From Luteipulveratus mongoliensis (GTDB lineage: Bacteria > Actinomycetota > Actinomycetes > Actinomycetales > Dermatophilaceae), in contig NZ_CP011112.1 of NCBI RefSeq assembly GCF_001190945.1, positions 5,356,911-5,420,910 of the forward strand: a stretch of DNA of 64,000 bases, in the 5' to 3' direction. Of this stretch, positions 1-9,167 are shown piece after piece. The notes beneath the pieces were generated by a model. It was not told the origin of the DNA, ran no database searches, and worked only from the letters and a program-made list of their open reading frames with translations. The position numbers were made by a program, and so were the translations under genes. Numbering within the stretch: position 1 is the first letter of the stretch; each line of letters opens with the position of its first letter.

Positions 1-264
1 GAAGTCATGGGCAAGCCCGGATCGGTGCACGTCATGGGCGACACCATCACGGCACACAGCAAGGTGTCGTGGCGGTCCTGGGGAGAGGTCGTCACGGTGA
101 CGATCCGGCCCGACCACAGCGGTTCCCGGCTGGTCATCACCAGCACGTCGGTGCTCCCGACTCAGGTGGTCGACATGGGCAAGCACAACAAGAACTTGGA
201 CAGTCTGCTCACGGTCCTCGGTGGACGGCTCGGAGTGCCCGTCCACGAGGTCTCCCGCACCTGA
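1..264 (+). CDS. C-terminal part of a hypothetical protein (5'-truncated by window edge)
   Basis: The reading frame is already open at base 1 and ends with TGA at 262-264, so only the last 87 or so residues are visible and the start lies outside the window. The stretch KVSWRSWGEVVTV followed by a hydrophobic strand and LPTQVVDMGKHNKNLDSLL looks like the end of a small beta-rich domain found in actinobacterial hypothetical proteins. I do not recognise the family with certainty. The next gene is convergent and begins its stop codon 8 nt away. An internal ATG at 7 is unlikely to be the true start because the frame continues upstream. Confidence 0.55.
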   Translation, partial: EVMGKPGSVHVMGDTITAHSKVSWRSWGEVVTVTIRPDHSGSRLVITSTSVLPTQVVDMGKHNKNLDSLLTVLGGRLGVPVHEVSRT

Positions 265-271
265 AAATCGT

Positions 272-1063
272 TCAGGGGGCGATGGTCCGGAGCACCTGGG
301 CGAGACCGTCGTCATCGACGGTGCCGGTGACCTCGTTGGCGATCTCCTGCACCTCGACCGGCGCCTGCCCCATCGCCACGCCACGGGCCGCCCACTGGAG
401 CATCTCGACGTCGTTGCGCTGGTCACCGACCGCGACCGTGTCGCTCGGCTCCACACCCAGGCGACGGCGTACGAGCTCCAGGGCTGAGCCCTTCGACACA
501 CCTTCGGGGTTGATGTCGAGCCACGCCGTGAAGCCCACGGAGTAGTTGACCCCGTGCAGGCCGATCCGCTCGGTCAGCTCCATGAAGTCCTCGGCGCTGC
601 TGTTGGGCGACCGGAACGTCACGCGCGTCGCCGGGTGCGCCGTCAGCTCATCCCACGACACGACTCGCTGGTCGCCCATGAGCTCGCCGTCCGGGAACGG
701 CGCGCTGACCTTGAAGCCCACGCCGACCTCCTCGACCGCGACGACCGCGTCCGGCCAGGCGCCGCGCAGCAGGTCGAGTGCGGGCCTGGGGTCGAAGGTG
801 ACGGTCTCGAGGATCTCGTATCCGTCGGGCTTGCCGGGGTCTAGCTCGATGGTGATCGCGCCGTTGGAGCAGATCGCGAATCCCGTTGACAGTCCGAGCT
901 TTTCAGCGATGGGGGTCGTGGCGATCACCGATCGTCCGGTGGCCAGGACAACGTGATGTCCCGCCGCCGCAACGGCCAGCACGCTGTCGCGCACCGCGTC
1001 CGTGAGGTGACCGTCGTGGTGCACGGTGGTGCCGTCGATGTCCAGGGCGATCATCAGAGCCAC
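272..1063 (-). CDS. HAD superfamily (Cof/HAD-IIB type) hydrolase
   Basis: The 263-aa protein is a probable cytosolic phosphatase for a small phosphorylated metabolite. Motif I is ALDIDGTT at residues 6-13, with both aspartates (D8, D10). A Thr follows in ATGRS, and the C-terminal motif IV reads VGDQRNDVEMLQ, which is the GDxxND signature of the Cof-type IIB subgroup. Length matches the 260-275 aa usual for the family. The frame opens with GTG at 1063; an ATG at 1054 (MIALDIDG) is an equally good start. It is single-cistron in appearance, with a terminator hairpin upstream belonging to the next gene. Substrate cannot be inferred. Confidence 0.88.
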   Translation of the reverse strand: MALMIALDIDGTTVHHDGHLTDAVRDSVLAVAAAGHHVVLATGRSVIATTPIAEKLGLSTGFAICSNGAITIELDPGKPDGYEILETVTFDPRPALDLLRGAWPDAVVAVEEVGVGFKVSAPFPDGELMGDQRVVSWDELTAHPATRVTFRSPNSSAEDFMELTERIGLHGVNYSVGFTAWLDINPEGVSKGSALELVRRRLGVEPSDTVAVGDQRNDVEMLQWAARGVAMGQAPVEVQEIANEVTGTVDDDGLAQVLRTIAP

Positions 1064-1157
1064 AGCAGCAGCCTAGGTGGGGTACGTCGTTGACGGGCCG
1101 GCGGCGTACGCGCGCACGACGAAGCGGGCGTACGCAGGCCGCCGCGCTGGGCAGCAC

Positions 1158-1187
1158 GAAGGCCCACCGGCGGACCGGTGGGCCTTC
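1158..1187 (-). terminator. Perfect 13-bp hairpin terminator
   Basis: GAAGGCCCACCGG at 1158-1170 pairs perfectly with CCGGTGGGCCTTC at 1175-1187 around a 4-nt loop. It lies 16 nt beyond the stop codon of the Gly/Gln/Pro-rich membrane protein gene on the minus strand. No T-tract follows, which is common for actinobacterial hairpin terminators. Confidence 0.75.
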
Positions 1188-1203
1188 GGACGAACGGACG
1201 TGC

Positions 1204-2121
1204 TCAGTCGCGCTTGGCGAGGGTGACTGCGGAGATGGCGATCATCGCCAGTCCGGCCACGATCACCAGCCACAGACCCCAGCCGGCCGACACCTCGACC
1301 GTGCTGCCCTGTGCCTGCGACTTGATGTCGTCGCCGTTGCTCTGCAGGTCGAAGTAGTCGTATATCCCGATACCGGTGACGATCAGACCGCCGAGGATCC
1401 CGACGATCGAGGCCGGCAGCTTGATCTTGCCGAGCGCCAGCAGTGCGCCGAAGACGCCGACGATCAGGGCGACGATGAGCGTGACCCAGCCGTCCTTGGT
1501 GTCGTCGTCGCCGGCGATCTGGTCGGTGCCCTGCTTGTCGATGTTGGCCTGGATCAGCGGGTTGTCGCTGTGCGCGCTGACCTTGCCGATACCGGTGACC
1601 GAGATGTCGACCGACTGGCCCTCACCGCTCACCGAGACCACGCCCCACTTGCCGATCGAGCCGATGATCGCCAGCACGGCGACCGCCAGCAGGACCCAAC
1701 CGAGGATCTTGCCAATGCTGTTGGCCGCCTGGGCGACCGGTGCGGAGCCGTGTGCTCCGTAGCCCTGCGGCTGACCGTAACCAGGCTGCTGGCCGTACGC
1801 CGGCTGCTGGCCCTGGCCGTAGCCCGGCTGCTGCCCGTAGGGCGGCTGACCCTGGCCCGGCTGCTGTCCATAGGACGGCTGACCCTGACCTGGCTGTTGA
1901 CCGTAGGACGGCTGACCCTGGCCCGGCTGCTGACCGTAGGACGGCTGACCCTGACCTGGCTGCTGTCCGTATGAAGGCTGTCCGTACGACGGCTGACCCT
2001 GGCCCGGCTGCTGACCGTAGGACGGCTGACCCTGGCCCGGCTGCTGGCCGCCGTGGCCCGGCTGGCCGTGACCCGGCTGCCCCTGGCCGTAAGGCGGCTG
2101 ACCGCCCGGCGTGCTGCTCAT
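1204..2121 (-). CDS. Membrane protein with long G/Q/P/Y-rich repetitive N-terminus
   Basis: The protein is 305 aa from an ATG at 2121 preceded by a good ribosome-binding site (GGAGGGAATC). Residues 1-130 or so are low-complexity, dominated by an 11-residue unit [11 protein letters not shown] repeated with small changes. The rest carries four hydrophobic segments: [56 protein letters not shown] and [19 protein letters not shown]. The segment between the first two ([22 protein letters not shown]) would lie outside the membrane. Disordered tails of this kind precede membrane domains in many actinobacterial proteins of unknown role. The frame extends upstream to 2550 but that part is compositionally unlike coding sequence. 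It sits downstream of the NatAB-like exporter on the same strand, 92 nt away. Confidence 0.8.
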   Translation of the reverse strand: MSSTPGGQPPYGQGQPGHGQPGHGGQQPGQGQPSYGQQPGQGQPSYGQPSYGQQPGQGQPSYGQQPGQGQPSYGQQPGQGQPSYGQQPGQGQPPYGQQPGYGQGQQPAYGQQPGYGQPQGYGAHGSAPVAQAANSIGKILGWVLLAVAVLAIIGSIGKWGVVSVSGEGQSVDISVTGIGKVSAHSDNPLIQANIDKQGTDQIAGDDDTKDGWVTLIVALIVGVFGALLALGKIKLPASIVGILGGLIVTGIGIYDYFDLQSNGDDIKSQAQGSTVEVSAGWGLWLVIVAGLAMIAISAVTLAKRD

Positions 2122-2213
2122 GATTCCCTCCGCGATGGTGTGATATCTCCCCGCGGCAACGTACACGTCATGAGGGCACGAGAACAGGAAAGCCCCAGGG
2201 AATGACAGGGCTG

Positions 2214-3443
2214 TCAGTCCTCGACGTGCAGCGCCTGCCGCATGGTGAGCCGCTTCTGGGTCTGCATCAAGGAGCGACGGTAGATCCGCTCGGCGATCAC
2301 GACCACGCCGTACGCGACCGCGGCCATCAGCGCGAGCGAGACCAACGGCTCCCACCAGCTGGCTGTCCCGGCCACGACCCGCCCCGGCATCGCGACGATC
2401 GACACGATCGGGACGTACGACGCGATCACCTGCGCGGTGCCACTGGCGAAGATCCCCGCGAACAGCACGATCATCAGCAGCATCGACAGCGGCGTCGACG
2501 TCGACTGGAGGTCCTCGCTGCGAGTCGCGAGGGACCCCGCGACGGCCCAAAGCGCTGCCAGCGCAAGGAATCCGACGACGAAGAACACCACGAACCAGCC
2601 GGCCGCCCCTGCGACCGCAGCGATGTCGTCACCTCGTCCCATCGCCGACATTCCGGCGAGCCCCGCACCGACGAACAAAGCCAGCTGGGAGAAGGCGAGC
2701 GTGGTGCTGCCGACGACCTTGCCGACCAGCAGCTGCCGCAACGGAATTGCGCTCGCAAGGATCTCAACGATGCGGTTCTGCTTCTCCTCGACCACGCTCT
2801 GCGCGATCGCCATCCCGAACAGGATCGAGGACAGGTAGAACAAGAACGCGAACACGAATCCGGAGACCTTGGCGGTGGCCTCGTCGGTGGCATTCGGTTG
2901 CAGCAGGTCGTAGGTCACGCTGCTGCCCCGCTGGAGCTCTTCGACCGTTGTGCCGGCCGCGGCAGCGTTGCGCTGCACCGCAATCTGGGCGGCCGAGGTC
3001 TGGACGTACGCCGCCACGTCCGTGTCCTTGTCGGTGTCACCGACGAGTCGCCAGCCCCCGGAGGTGGGCACCAGGCCGACATCGGCCTTGCCGTCACGGA
3101 CCTGCTGCTCGACCGCCTGCTGGTCGGCGACCACGTGGGGCTTGAGCGTGACGTCGCTGTCCTGGGCGTCAGCGGCACGCTGTGCGCCCTGGAGCACCTG
3201 GGTCGAACCCTGCCCCGCGATCGCGATGTCGACCGTCGAGCCGCGGCTGCCGAGCCACCCGCTCACCAGCATCGAGGCGATGATCGCGAAGAGCGTCACA
3301 CCGGTAGAGATGAGGAAGTTGCGGTCGCGCAGCTTTACCGCGATCTCGCGGCTGGCGACGATGCGCCAGGCGCCGGTGACCGGTCCGCGGGTGGAGGTCG
3401 TGGCGGCGGTCGTCGCGGTCGAGTCCTGCTGGGTGGTGCTCAT
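2214..3443 (-). CDS. ABC-2 type transporter permease (NatB-like)
   Basis: This 409-aa inner-membrane subunit has a first membrane helix near residues 45-65 ([21 protein letters not shown]) and a large extracytoplasmic segment of about 120 residues. At least five C-terminal helices follow, including [34 protein letters not shown]. The [15 protein letters not shown] segment is the conserved motif of NatB/YhaP-type ABC-2 permeases. It follows the ATPase gene by 58 nt on the same strand and forms the exporter with it. The NatAB family exports Na+ or small drugs; the substrate here is not evident. The upstream two-component system probably controls it. Confidence 0.88.
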   Translation of the reverse strand: MSTTQQDSTATTAATTSTRGPVTGAWRIVASREIAVKLRDRNFLISTGVTLFAIIASMLVSGWLGSRGSTVDIAIAGQGSTQVLQGAQRAADAQDSDVTLKPHVVADQQAVEQQVRDGKADVGLVPTSGGWRLVGDTDKDTDVAAYVQTSAAQIAVQRNAAAAGTTVEELQRGSSVTYDLLQPNATDEATAKVSGFVFAFLFYLSSILFGMAIAQSVVEEKQNRIVEILASAIPLRQLLVGKVVGSTTLAFSQLALFVGAGLAGMSAMGRGDDIAAVAGAAGWFVVFFVVGFLALAALWAVAGSLATRSEDLQSTSTPLSMLLMIVLFAGIFASGTAQVIASYVPIVSIVAMPGRVVAGTASWWEPLVSLALMAAVAYGVVVIAERIYRRSLMQTQKRLTMRQALHVED

Positions 3444-3501
3444 GCGGGGTCCCCGCGAAGTATTCGGAGGAGCGAAGCGGGGGAGAAACTTCGTGGGGTG
3501 T

Positions 3502-4380
3502 TCATGCCGTCACCTTCCGGTAGACGTCGGCGATGGACGGCGTGACTTCGGCGAGCTCCCGGACGCTGCCGCGGCGTAGAGCCTCTGCGAGCACCTGGTC
3601 GGTCGTGACCGGCCCGAGCTCGAGCAGCGCGCTCGGTCCGTCGACGTCGACCACGGTGACGCCGGCGAGCCCCCTGACCCAGCCGGCGTCGTACGACAGC
3701 ACGAGGCGGTGGCGGACGCTGCCGCCTGTCCTCAGCTCGGCAGCCGTGCCCCGCGCGACGACCTTGCCGCGGCTCAGGATCACCAGGCTGTCGGACAGCC
3801 GCTCGACGAGATCGAGCTGATGCGAGGAGAAGAGCACCGGCACACCGCGAAGGGTGTGCTCGCGCAGCATGTCCACCATCGAGTCGACCGCTGCCGGATC
3901 GAGCCCGGAGAACGGTTCGTCCAGGATCAGGACGTCGGGCTCACCGATGACCGCCGCCGCGATCTGCACGCGTTGCTGGTTGCCGAGCGACAGCGACTCG
4001 AGCTTGTCGCCGACACGGGAGCCGAGGTCGAAACGTTCGAGCAGTCCCGTTGCCGCCGAACGAGCCTGAGCGGCCGAACGCCCTTGCAGGCGTGCGAGAT
4101 AGACGAGCTGGTCGAGGACCGGCTGCTTCGGGTAGAGACCGCGTTCCTCAGGCATGTAGCCGAATCCTCGGCGGTCCGTGGCGCTCACCTGATGGCCGCG
4201 CCAGCGGACCTCACCTCCGTGCGCGGCGAGGACGCCCATGATCATCCGCATCGTGGTGGTCTTGCCGGCACCGTTGCCGCCGACGAACCCCGTCAGCTGC
4301 CCGTCGGGCACCTCGAACGAGATGGCGTCGACGGCGACGTTGTCGCCGAATCGCCTGGTGAGCTGGTCGATCTCGAGCAC
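3502..4380 (-). CDS. ABC transporter ATP-binding protein (NatA-like)
   Basis: The 292-aa cytosolic ATPase drives the adjacent ABC-2 permease. Visible motifs are Walker A GGNGAGKT (residues 34-41), signature LSLGNQQR, Walker B VLILDEPFSGLDP, and a switch histidine in VLFSSHQLD. The variant signature LSLGNQQ is typical of the NatA/CcmA-like clade. A C-terminal domain of about 80 residues after the ATPase core matches the DUF4162 extension of this clade. The start is an ATG at 4380. The upstream gene is the response regulator, 90 nt away on the same strand. Confidence 0.92.
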   Translation of the reverse strand: MLEIDQLTRRFGDNVAVDAISFEVPDGQLTGFVGGNGAGKTTTMRMIMGVLAAHGGEVRWRGHQVSATDRRGFGYMPEERGLYPKQPVLDQLVYLARLQGRSAAQARSAATGLLERFDLGSRVGDKLESLSLGNQQRVQIAAAVIGEPDVLILDEPFSGLDPAAVDSMVDMLREHTLRGVPVLFSSHQLDLVERLSDSLVILSRGKVVARGTAAELRTGGSVRHRLVLSYDAGWVRGLAGVTVVDVDGPSALLELGPVTTDQVLAEALRRGSVRELAEVTPSIADVYRKVTA

Positions 4381-4470
4381 GTGAGTGCACCTTCCGTGAG
4401 GGCTTGCCGCTCACGCTAGATGCGTCGTACGCCGACCGGATCCGTCACGCGGCGGACTGTGCCTCGGCGG

Positions 4471-5160
4471 TCACTCCCCCGGGAGGATGAGCCCGGTCTC
4501 ATAGGCGAGCACGACGGCCTGCACCCGGTCACGGAGGTGCAGCTTGGACAGGCAGGCCGAGACGTGCGACTTCACCGTGGCTTCGCCGAGGTAAAGCTCG
4601 CCGGCGATCTCCGCGTTGGACAGCCCGCGACCAATCAGGAGCAGCACCTCGCGCTCACGCGCGGTGAGTCGCTCGAGCCGCGAGTCCTCTTGAGTAGCAG
4701 GGTGACTCGTGGCTCCACCGCTCATCTGCGAAATCACTCGTCGAGTCACTTCCGGCGCGAGCAGCGCGTGGCCGTGACCCACCGCGCGGATCGCATCTGC
4801 CAGGTCGTCGGGGTCGGTGTTCTTGAGCAGGTAGCCGCTCGCTCCCGCGCGCAGGCCGTCGAACAGGTAGTCGTCACGGTCGAACGTCGTCAGCATGATC
4901 ACCTTGCCGAGGTCCTCCTCGACGATCTGGGCGGTCGCGGCGATGCCATCCATGACGGGCATCTGGACGTCCATGAGGATCACGTCGGGTCGGGTCGATC
5001 TGGCCAGCCGGACGGCCTCCTGCCCGTCCGCCGCCTCACCGACGACCTCGATGTCTTCCTCGACGCCCAGCATCATGGCGAACCCGCTGCGGACGAGCCG
5101 CTGGTCATCGACAATCAGCACCTTTAGACGCGAAAGTCCTTCTGCCGCAACGTGACTCAT
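4471..5160 (-). CDS. NarL/LuxR-family response regulator
   Basis: The 229-aa protein has an N-terminal receiver domain with acidic pocket D18-D19, phosphoacceptor D64 (ILMDVQMPVMDG) and a T-T/K switch (LTTFDRDDYLF, LLKNTD). The C-terminal LuxR-type helix-turn-helix starts near LTARERE and contains GLSNAEIAGELYLGEATVKSHV. Its start codon overlaps the stop of the kinase gene by 4 nt, so the two are translationally coupled. The direct downstream neighbours are the NatAB-like exporter genes, the likely regulated target. Confidence 0.94.
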   Translation of the reverse strand: MSHVAAEGLSRLKVLIVDDQRLVRSGFAMMLGVEEDIEVVGEAADGQEAVRLARSTRPDVILMDVQMPVMDGIAATAQIVEEDLGKVIMLTTFDRDDYLFDGLRAGASGYLLKNTDPDDLADAIRAVGHGHALLAPEVTRRVISQMSGGATSHPATQEDSRLERLTAREREVLLLIGRGLSNAEIAGELYLGEATVKSHVSACLSKLHLRDRVQAVVLAYETGLILPGE

Positions 5161-6455
5161 GACTTCGTGGCTCCCAGTGGCAGGCGGATCCGGACGCGGT
5201 AGCCGCCGTTGGCGCGTGGTCCGATCTCACCGACTCCGTTGTGTGCGCTGACCCGCTCGCGCATGCCGACGAGACCGAGCCCAGAACCGGTCGTGCCCTG
5301 ACGCGGGCGGCCGTCGTCCAGGACCTCGACCTCGGCGTAGCAGCCGCTGTCGTGCTGGAGGCCGCGCAGCACCACGCTGGCCGAGTCGGCAGTCGAGTGG
5401 CGCCGCACATTGGACAGCGCCTCCTGCACGGCCCGATAGAGCGAGAGGCCGACACCCGGCGGCATCTCATCCAGGAGCCCCGGACGGTCCTCGACCACGT
5501 CGTAGGTGACCGCCAGTCCGCCTGCGCGGACCTCGTCGATGAGTGGTGCGATGTCCGCGGAGGTGGGCTCCGGCGTACGGCCGGTCTCGTCCTCGCGACG
5601 CAGCGTGCCGAGCAGTGACCGCATCTCGCTCACGGCTTCTCGTGCGGAGCTCTCGATCTGGAGCAGCATCCCGGCGGTCGCTTCGGGCTTACGGTCCAAC
5701 GTCTTGCGGGCGGCGCCCGCCTGGACTCCCATCACCGCGACGTGATGCGCCACGACGTCGTGCAGCTCACGAGCGATCCGCAGCCGCTCGTCCAGGACCG
5801 CCTGCTGCCGCAGGTCCTGCGACTGGCCCTCGATCGTCTCGGCCTGGCGCTCCACCTCGGCCTGCTGTCGGGCGTCCCGCCAGGCCGTCTGGCCGGTGAC
5901 AACGGCGCCTCCGAAGAAGACGATGTTGAGCATCACCGAGTAGATGATGGTCGCCAGCTCCGGACTCATCAGCCCTACGGGGTGGGGCGGGACCAGCTTG
6001 AGCGAGTCGCCCCAGATGAACTGCCAGGTGATCCAGCCGAACATGAACACCACCATGGCGCCCGTCACCTCGAGCGCTCGGGTGCGAGGTGCGCCCCAGG
6101 CCATCGCGGAGTAGAAGCCGAGCAGGTAGAGCACCTGAGGGATGAACAGCGACATGACCATCGGCATCGTGACACCGGTCGCAAACATCGCAGCCGCCGC
6201 GAGGACGACGGCGGTGAGCGGGAACCGGCGGCGCCAGATGATGACGAGCGCGGTCGACGCGAGCGCGAGGTACTGCCCCCAGACCGGCGCCTTAGTGGTC
6301 TCGAGCAGCGCCATGCTGCGCGCGGTCTCGAGCCCGATGACCGCGAGCGCCAGGAACGCGAGCGCGGCCAGCACGTCCTGCCTCAGCCAGCTCTCGGGCA
6401 GGGGGCGACGCCACGTGTCACCCAGCGCGAAGAAGCGCACCCACCGTTGTCGCAC
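5157..6455 (-). CDS. NarL-type sensor histidine kinase (HisKA_3)
   Basis: The 432-aa membrane kinase has about six N-terminal helices (for example VLAALAFLALAVIGLETA, LALASTALVIIWRRRFPLTAVVLAAAAMF). A short coiled linker follows, then the HisKA_3 box RIARELHDVVAHHVAVMGVQ with the phospho-histidine, and a HATPase domain ending in a G box (GSGLGLVGMRERV). I place the start at a GTG at 6455, just before the first basic and aromatic residues. Longer in-frame starts up to 6587 would force translation through a 28-nt palindromic repeat. The stop overlaps the response regulator start. Little of the sensor is extracytoplasmic, as in DesK-like intramembrane sensors. Confidence 0.88.
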   Translation of the reverse strand: MRQRWVRFFALGDTWRRPLPESWLRQDVLAALAFLALAVIGLETARSMALLETTKAPVWGQYLALASTALVIIWRRRFPLTAVVLAAAAMFATGVTMPMVMSLFIPQVLYLLGFYSAMAWGAPRTRALEVTGAMVVFMFGWITWQFIWGDSLKLVPPHPVGLMSPELATIIYSVMLNIVFFGGAVVTGQTAWRDARQQAEVERQAETIEGQSQDLRQQAVLDERLRIARELHDVVAHHVAVMGVQAGAARKTLDRKPEATAGMLLQIESSAREAVSEMRSLLGTLRREDETGRTPEPTSADIAPLIDEVRAGGLAVTYDVVEDRPGLLDEMPPGVGLSLYRAVQEALSNVRRHSTADSASVVLRGLQHDSGCYAEVEVLDDGRPRQGTTGSGLGLVGMRERVSAHNGVGEIGPRANGGYRVRIRLPLGATKS

Positions 6456-6510
6456 GTCGACCAGGGTAGATCGGTGCCGTCGCGGGGGCCTCCGCCACGC
6501 GACGGAGGTG

Positions 6511-6542
6511 CTGTACGCCGGAAGTCGGGCTCCGGCGTACAG
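6511..6542. repeat. Palindromic repeat, copy 1 (YAG element)
   Basis: CTGTACGCCGGA at 6511-6522 pairs perfectly with TCCGGCGTACAG at 6531-6542 around loop AGTCGGGC. It lies 45 nt beyond the stop of the NTPase/TPR gene and 55 nt before the kinase start. The inner 28 nt recur exactly, in the same orientation, at 9168-9195 on the other side of the NTPase/TPR gene. Here it could work as a terminator, but the second copy lies in a divergent promoter region. Confidence 0.85.
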
Positions 6543-6587
6543 CCTTGCCTGATCGCGACTCGGCGATCCGCAGAGGCTCGGGGACAC

Positions 6588-9089
6588 TCAACTAAGACCG
6601 TCGAGCTCCCGCTGTGCTTGATCAGCCACAGGGCCGCCGTTCTCGGTCGCCCGCTGGAACGCCTGACGTGACGCTGCCACGTCCCCCGCCTCGAGCTCAA
6701 GGGCACCCAGCACAAGCCAGGTCCATCCCACGACATCCTCGTGGCCGGAGGCGATCACCATCCGGAACGTGGCTCGCGCTGTCTCCAGGTCCCCCGCCTT
6801 CATCGCAAGAGCACCCAGGCCAAACCGGCTCCATCCCGCCATCGTCTCGTGACCCGAGGCAATCGCTGCCTGGTAGGCCGCCTGCGCCGCCGCCACATTC
6901 CCCGCCTTCGCCTCCAGCCCGCCCAGGCTGTAGCCGGCCGGACCGACCGTTGCCTGGTTTCCGCCAGCAACCGCCGCCTGGTAGGCCGCCCGCGCCGCCG
7001 CCACATTCCCCGCTTCCGACTCAAGGTTGCCCAAACTGTGCCCCGCCAGACCTACCGCCGCCTCGTCGCCCGAGACGATCGCCCCCTGGTAGGCCGCCCG
7101 CGCCGCCGCCACCTCCCCCTCCTCAACCTCAAGGTCACCTAGCCGGTACCCCGCCAGGCCCACCGCACCCTCGTGGCCCGAGGCGATCGCCGCCTCGTAC
7201 GCTGCCCGCGCCGCCGCCACCTCCCCCGCTTCAGTCTCAAGGTCGCCCAAAGAAGCCCACGCCAGTCCGACCACCTTCTCGTTGCCCGAGGCGATCGCCG
7301 CCCTGTACGCCGCCCGCGCCGCCGCCACCTCCCCCTCCTCAGCCTCAAGCACGCCCAGGCGACTTCCGGCCCACCCAGTCATTTCCTGGTGGCCCGAGGC
7401 GATCGCCGCCTGGTAGGCCGCTCGTGCCGCCGCGACATCCCCCGCCTCAACCTCAAGCACGCCCAGGCTGTAACCACCTAGGCCCACCGCCGCCTCATTG
7501 CCCGAGGCGATCGCCGCCTCGTACGCCGCCCGCGCCGCCACGACATCCCCCGCCTCAACCTCAAGCACGCCCAGCCTGTGCGCCGCTAGGCCCACCGCCG
7601 CCCCGTTGCCCGTGGTGATGGCCGCTCCGTAGGCCGCCCGCGCCGCTGCCACATCCCCCGCTTCAACCTCAAGGTCACCCAAAGATGACCACGCCAGTCC
7701 CATCGCCATCTCGTTGCCCGAGGCGATCGCCGCCTCGTAGGCCGCCCGCGCCGCCGCGACATCCCCCGCCTCAACTTCAAGCACTCCCAGGCGCGCCCAC
7801 GCCACACCCGCCACCTCATGACCCGAGGCGATCGCCCGCTGAAAGGCGGTCCGCGCGGCGGACGGACGATGCGCCTCCTCTGCACGGAGCGCCACAGCGA
7901 CCATCTGCAGTGGAGTGGCAGCCGCCTGCACCGCGTGGTCCCACACCTCTTCCGGTATGTCCGCTACGTCGGAGTCAACGTTGTCGAGCAGGTAGTCGGC
8001 GACACGGTACGTATCGTCCGTCGCCCGCTCCAGGAGTTGCACCACTCCGTGCACTCGATCGGTCGCCCAGCTAAGAGCTTCGCTTTCGGTCTCTCCCGGG
8101 TCCGACCGCCACTGATCATCGACGTACCTGGTCACGAGTCGCTCGATCTGATCGCCCGGGATGTCGTCCAGACCCGTACGACGCCAATCCATCGCCAGCC
8201 GCACCATGGCCGTCCCCAGCCGGTGGGTGTCCAGACCGTCCAAGTACCTCTCCCGAGCGAGATAACCCCCACCGATGAAGGCGCCCAAGCCGTATCGGGA
8301 CACGCCCGCCGCCAGATCTGGTTGGGGCATTCGAGCCGCGATCTGCTCCCGCTCTCGAGGGCTGTCCGTCAGGCGAACCGCCTCGAACCGTCCGACGACG
8401 TCAGCCGCCGGGTTTCGGCTGTTCCCAGCCGGGTACAACGCCTCCCGTTCCTGCGAACGGATCGTCGCTAGAACCGCCGTCCCGGCCGCCCGCATCTGGT
8501 CGACCCACTTCGGCTCGAACGTCCCCGCAGTCAGGTACCGCTCCAGGTCGTCGAGCCAAACAAGTACCCCGCTCGGCACTCCCTGGCCCATCAACTTGGC
8601 CAGACCGTCCGGCGGCTGCGGCACAACCAACCGCCGGCGCCCAGCAACCTGGCGCGCGACCTCGACTCCGAGCCGAGATTTCCCTGCCATTGAGCCGCCG
8701 ATCAACAACGTGGGCGTGCCCGCTAGAAGCAGACGAGCGAGATGGTCCTGCACCTCGCCTCGGTGCTGATACTCGATCTCGACCATCGCGCGATGAACCC
8801 GCCAGCGTGGGTCCGACGAGGGGATCTCGCCGACGACACCCATCTGCTCCGTCGCCGCCTCGACAGTCCGTCGAGACTCCTCACGATCGTTGAGATGCTC
8901 CTTCGCGAAGTCCAGCACCGGGGCCATGACGGCCACCAGCAGAGCCAGCGCCGAGGCCGACCATGCCGGTCCCGCCCACCGCTGCGAGATAACACCTGCC
9001 ACGGCCAGCGCGCCGGCGATCAGCAGCAACCACCACCGCCACCTCACACGCAGGCTTCGCCTGAAGAACGTGTCCCCCATGGCCAGCAC
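6588..9089 (-). CDS. Membrane-anchored STAND-like P-loop NTPase with TPR array
   Basis: The protein is 833 aa (GTG 9089; an ATG at 9080 is an alternative start). Two hydrophobic helices at residues 18-60 anchor it. A linker leads to a P-loop domain with Walker A GGSMAGKS (131-138) and Walker B VLVWLDDLER (175-184), followed by an arginine-containing sensor-like strand (AVLATIRSQER). An all-helical region of about 200 residues follows. From about residue 415 there are about twelve 36-residue TPR-like units of the form GDVAAARAAYEAAIASGNE...GLAxxxLGxLEVEA, most nearly identical. The order NTPase, helical domain, repeat sensor is that of STAND proteins involved in signalling and immunity. No effector domain is visible apart from the membrane anchor. 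The function is unknown. Confidence 0.75.
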   Translation of the reverse strand: MLAMGDTFFRRSLRVRWRWWLLLIAGALAVAGVISQRWAGPAWSASALALLVAVMAPVLDFAKEHLNDREESRRTVEAATEQMGVVGEIPSSDPRWRVHRAMVEIEYQHRGEVQDHLARLLLAGTPTLLIGGSMAGKSRLGVEVARQVAGRRRLVVPQPPDGLAKLMGQGVPSGVLVWLDDLERYLTAGTFEPKWVDQMRAAGTAVLATIRSQEREALYPAGNSRNPAADVVGRFEAVRLTDSPREREQIAARMPQPDLAAGVSRYGLGAFIGGGYLARERYLDGLDTHRLGTAMVRLAMDWRRTGLDDIPGDQIERLVTRYVDDQWRSDPGETESEALSWATDRVHGVVQLLERATDDTYRVADYLLDNVDSDVADIPEEVWDHAVQAAATPLQMVAVALRAEEAHRPSAARTAFQRAIASGHEVAGVAWARLGVLEVEAGDVAAARAAYEAAIASGNEMAMGLAWSSLGDLEVEAGDVAAARAAYGAAITTGNGAAVGLAAHRLGVLEVEAGDVVAARAAYEAAIASGNEAAVGLGGYSLGVLEVEAGDVAAARAAYQAAIASGHQEMTGWAGSRLGVLEAEEGEVAAARAAYRAAIASGNEKVVGLAWASLGDLETEAGEVAAARAAYEAAIASGHEGAVGLAGYRLGDLEVEEGEVAAARAAYQGAIVSGDEAAVGLAGHSLGNLESEAGNVAAARAAYQAAVAGGNQATVGPAGYSLGGLEAKAGNVAAAQAAYQAAIASGHETMAGWSRFGLGALAMKAGDLETARATFRMVIASGHEDVVGWTWLVLGALELEAGDVAASRQAFQRATENGGPVADQAQRELDGLS
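6590..7830 (-). repeat. Tandem 108-bp coding repeats (TPR units)
   Basis: About twelve consecutive 36-codon units encode the TPR-like array. The central ten differ at few positions, mainly in the xEMAMG/xEAAVG turn and in the LAWSSLGDLEV or LAGYRLGDLEV helix. The near-identity at DNA level, including GCCGCCCGCGCCGCC runs, points to recent expansion or gene conversion. The two terminal units are more diverged. Confidence 0.85.
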
Positions 9090-9167
9090 TATTTCGCACC
9101 GCGCCCTCGCTCATGGGCAACATGGTCCGGAGATAGCGAGGTTGGCACCGCAAGACCCGACGGTGGG

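Noticed and set aside
2202..3545. Long plus-strand open frame opposite the ABC permease
   Set aside because: It is an antisense shadow of the permease: Arg/Asp/His-rich with no domain, and it crosses the start of the permease gene. High GC content commonly gives such frames.
6456..6587. Kinase start at ATG 6587
   Set aside because: It would place the 28-nt palindrome and 44 non-conserved residues at the N-terminus; the GTG at 6455 leads directly into the conserved membrane domain.
6590..7830. Plus-strand proline-rich frame (PPAPPPHPP repeats) opposite the TPR array
   Set aside because: It is the mirror image of Ala/Gly-rich TPR codons and has no separate start signal or neighbours.
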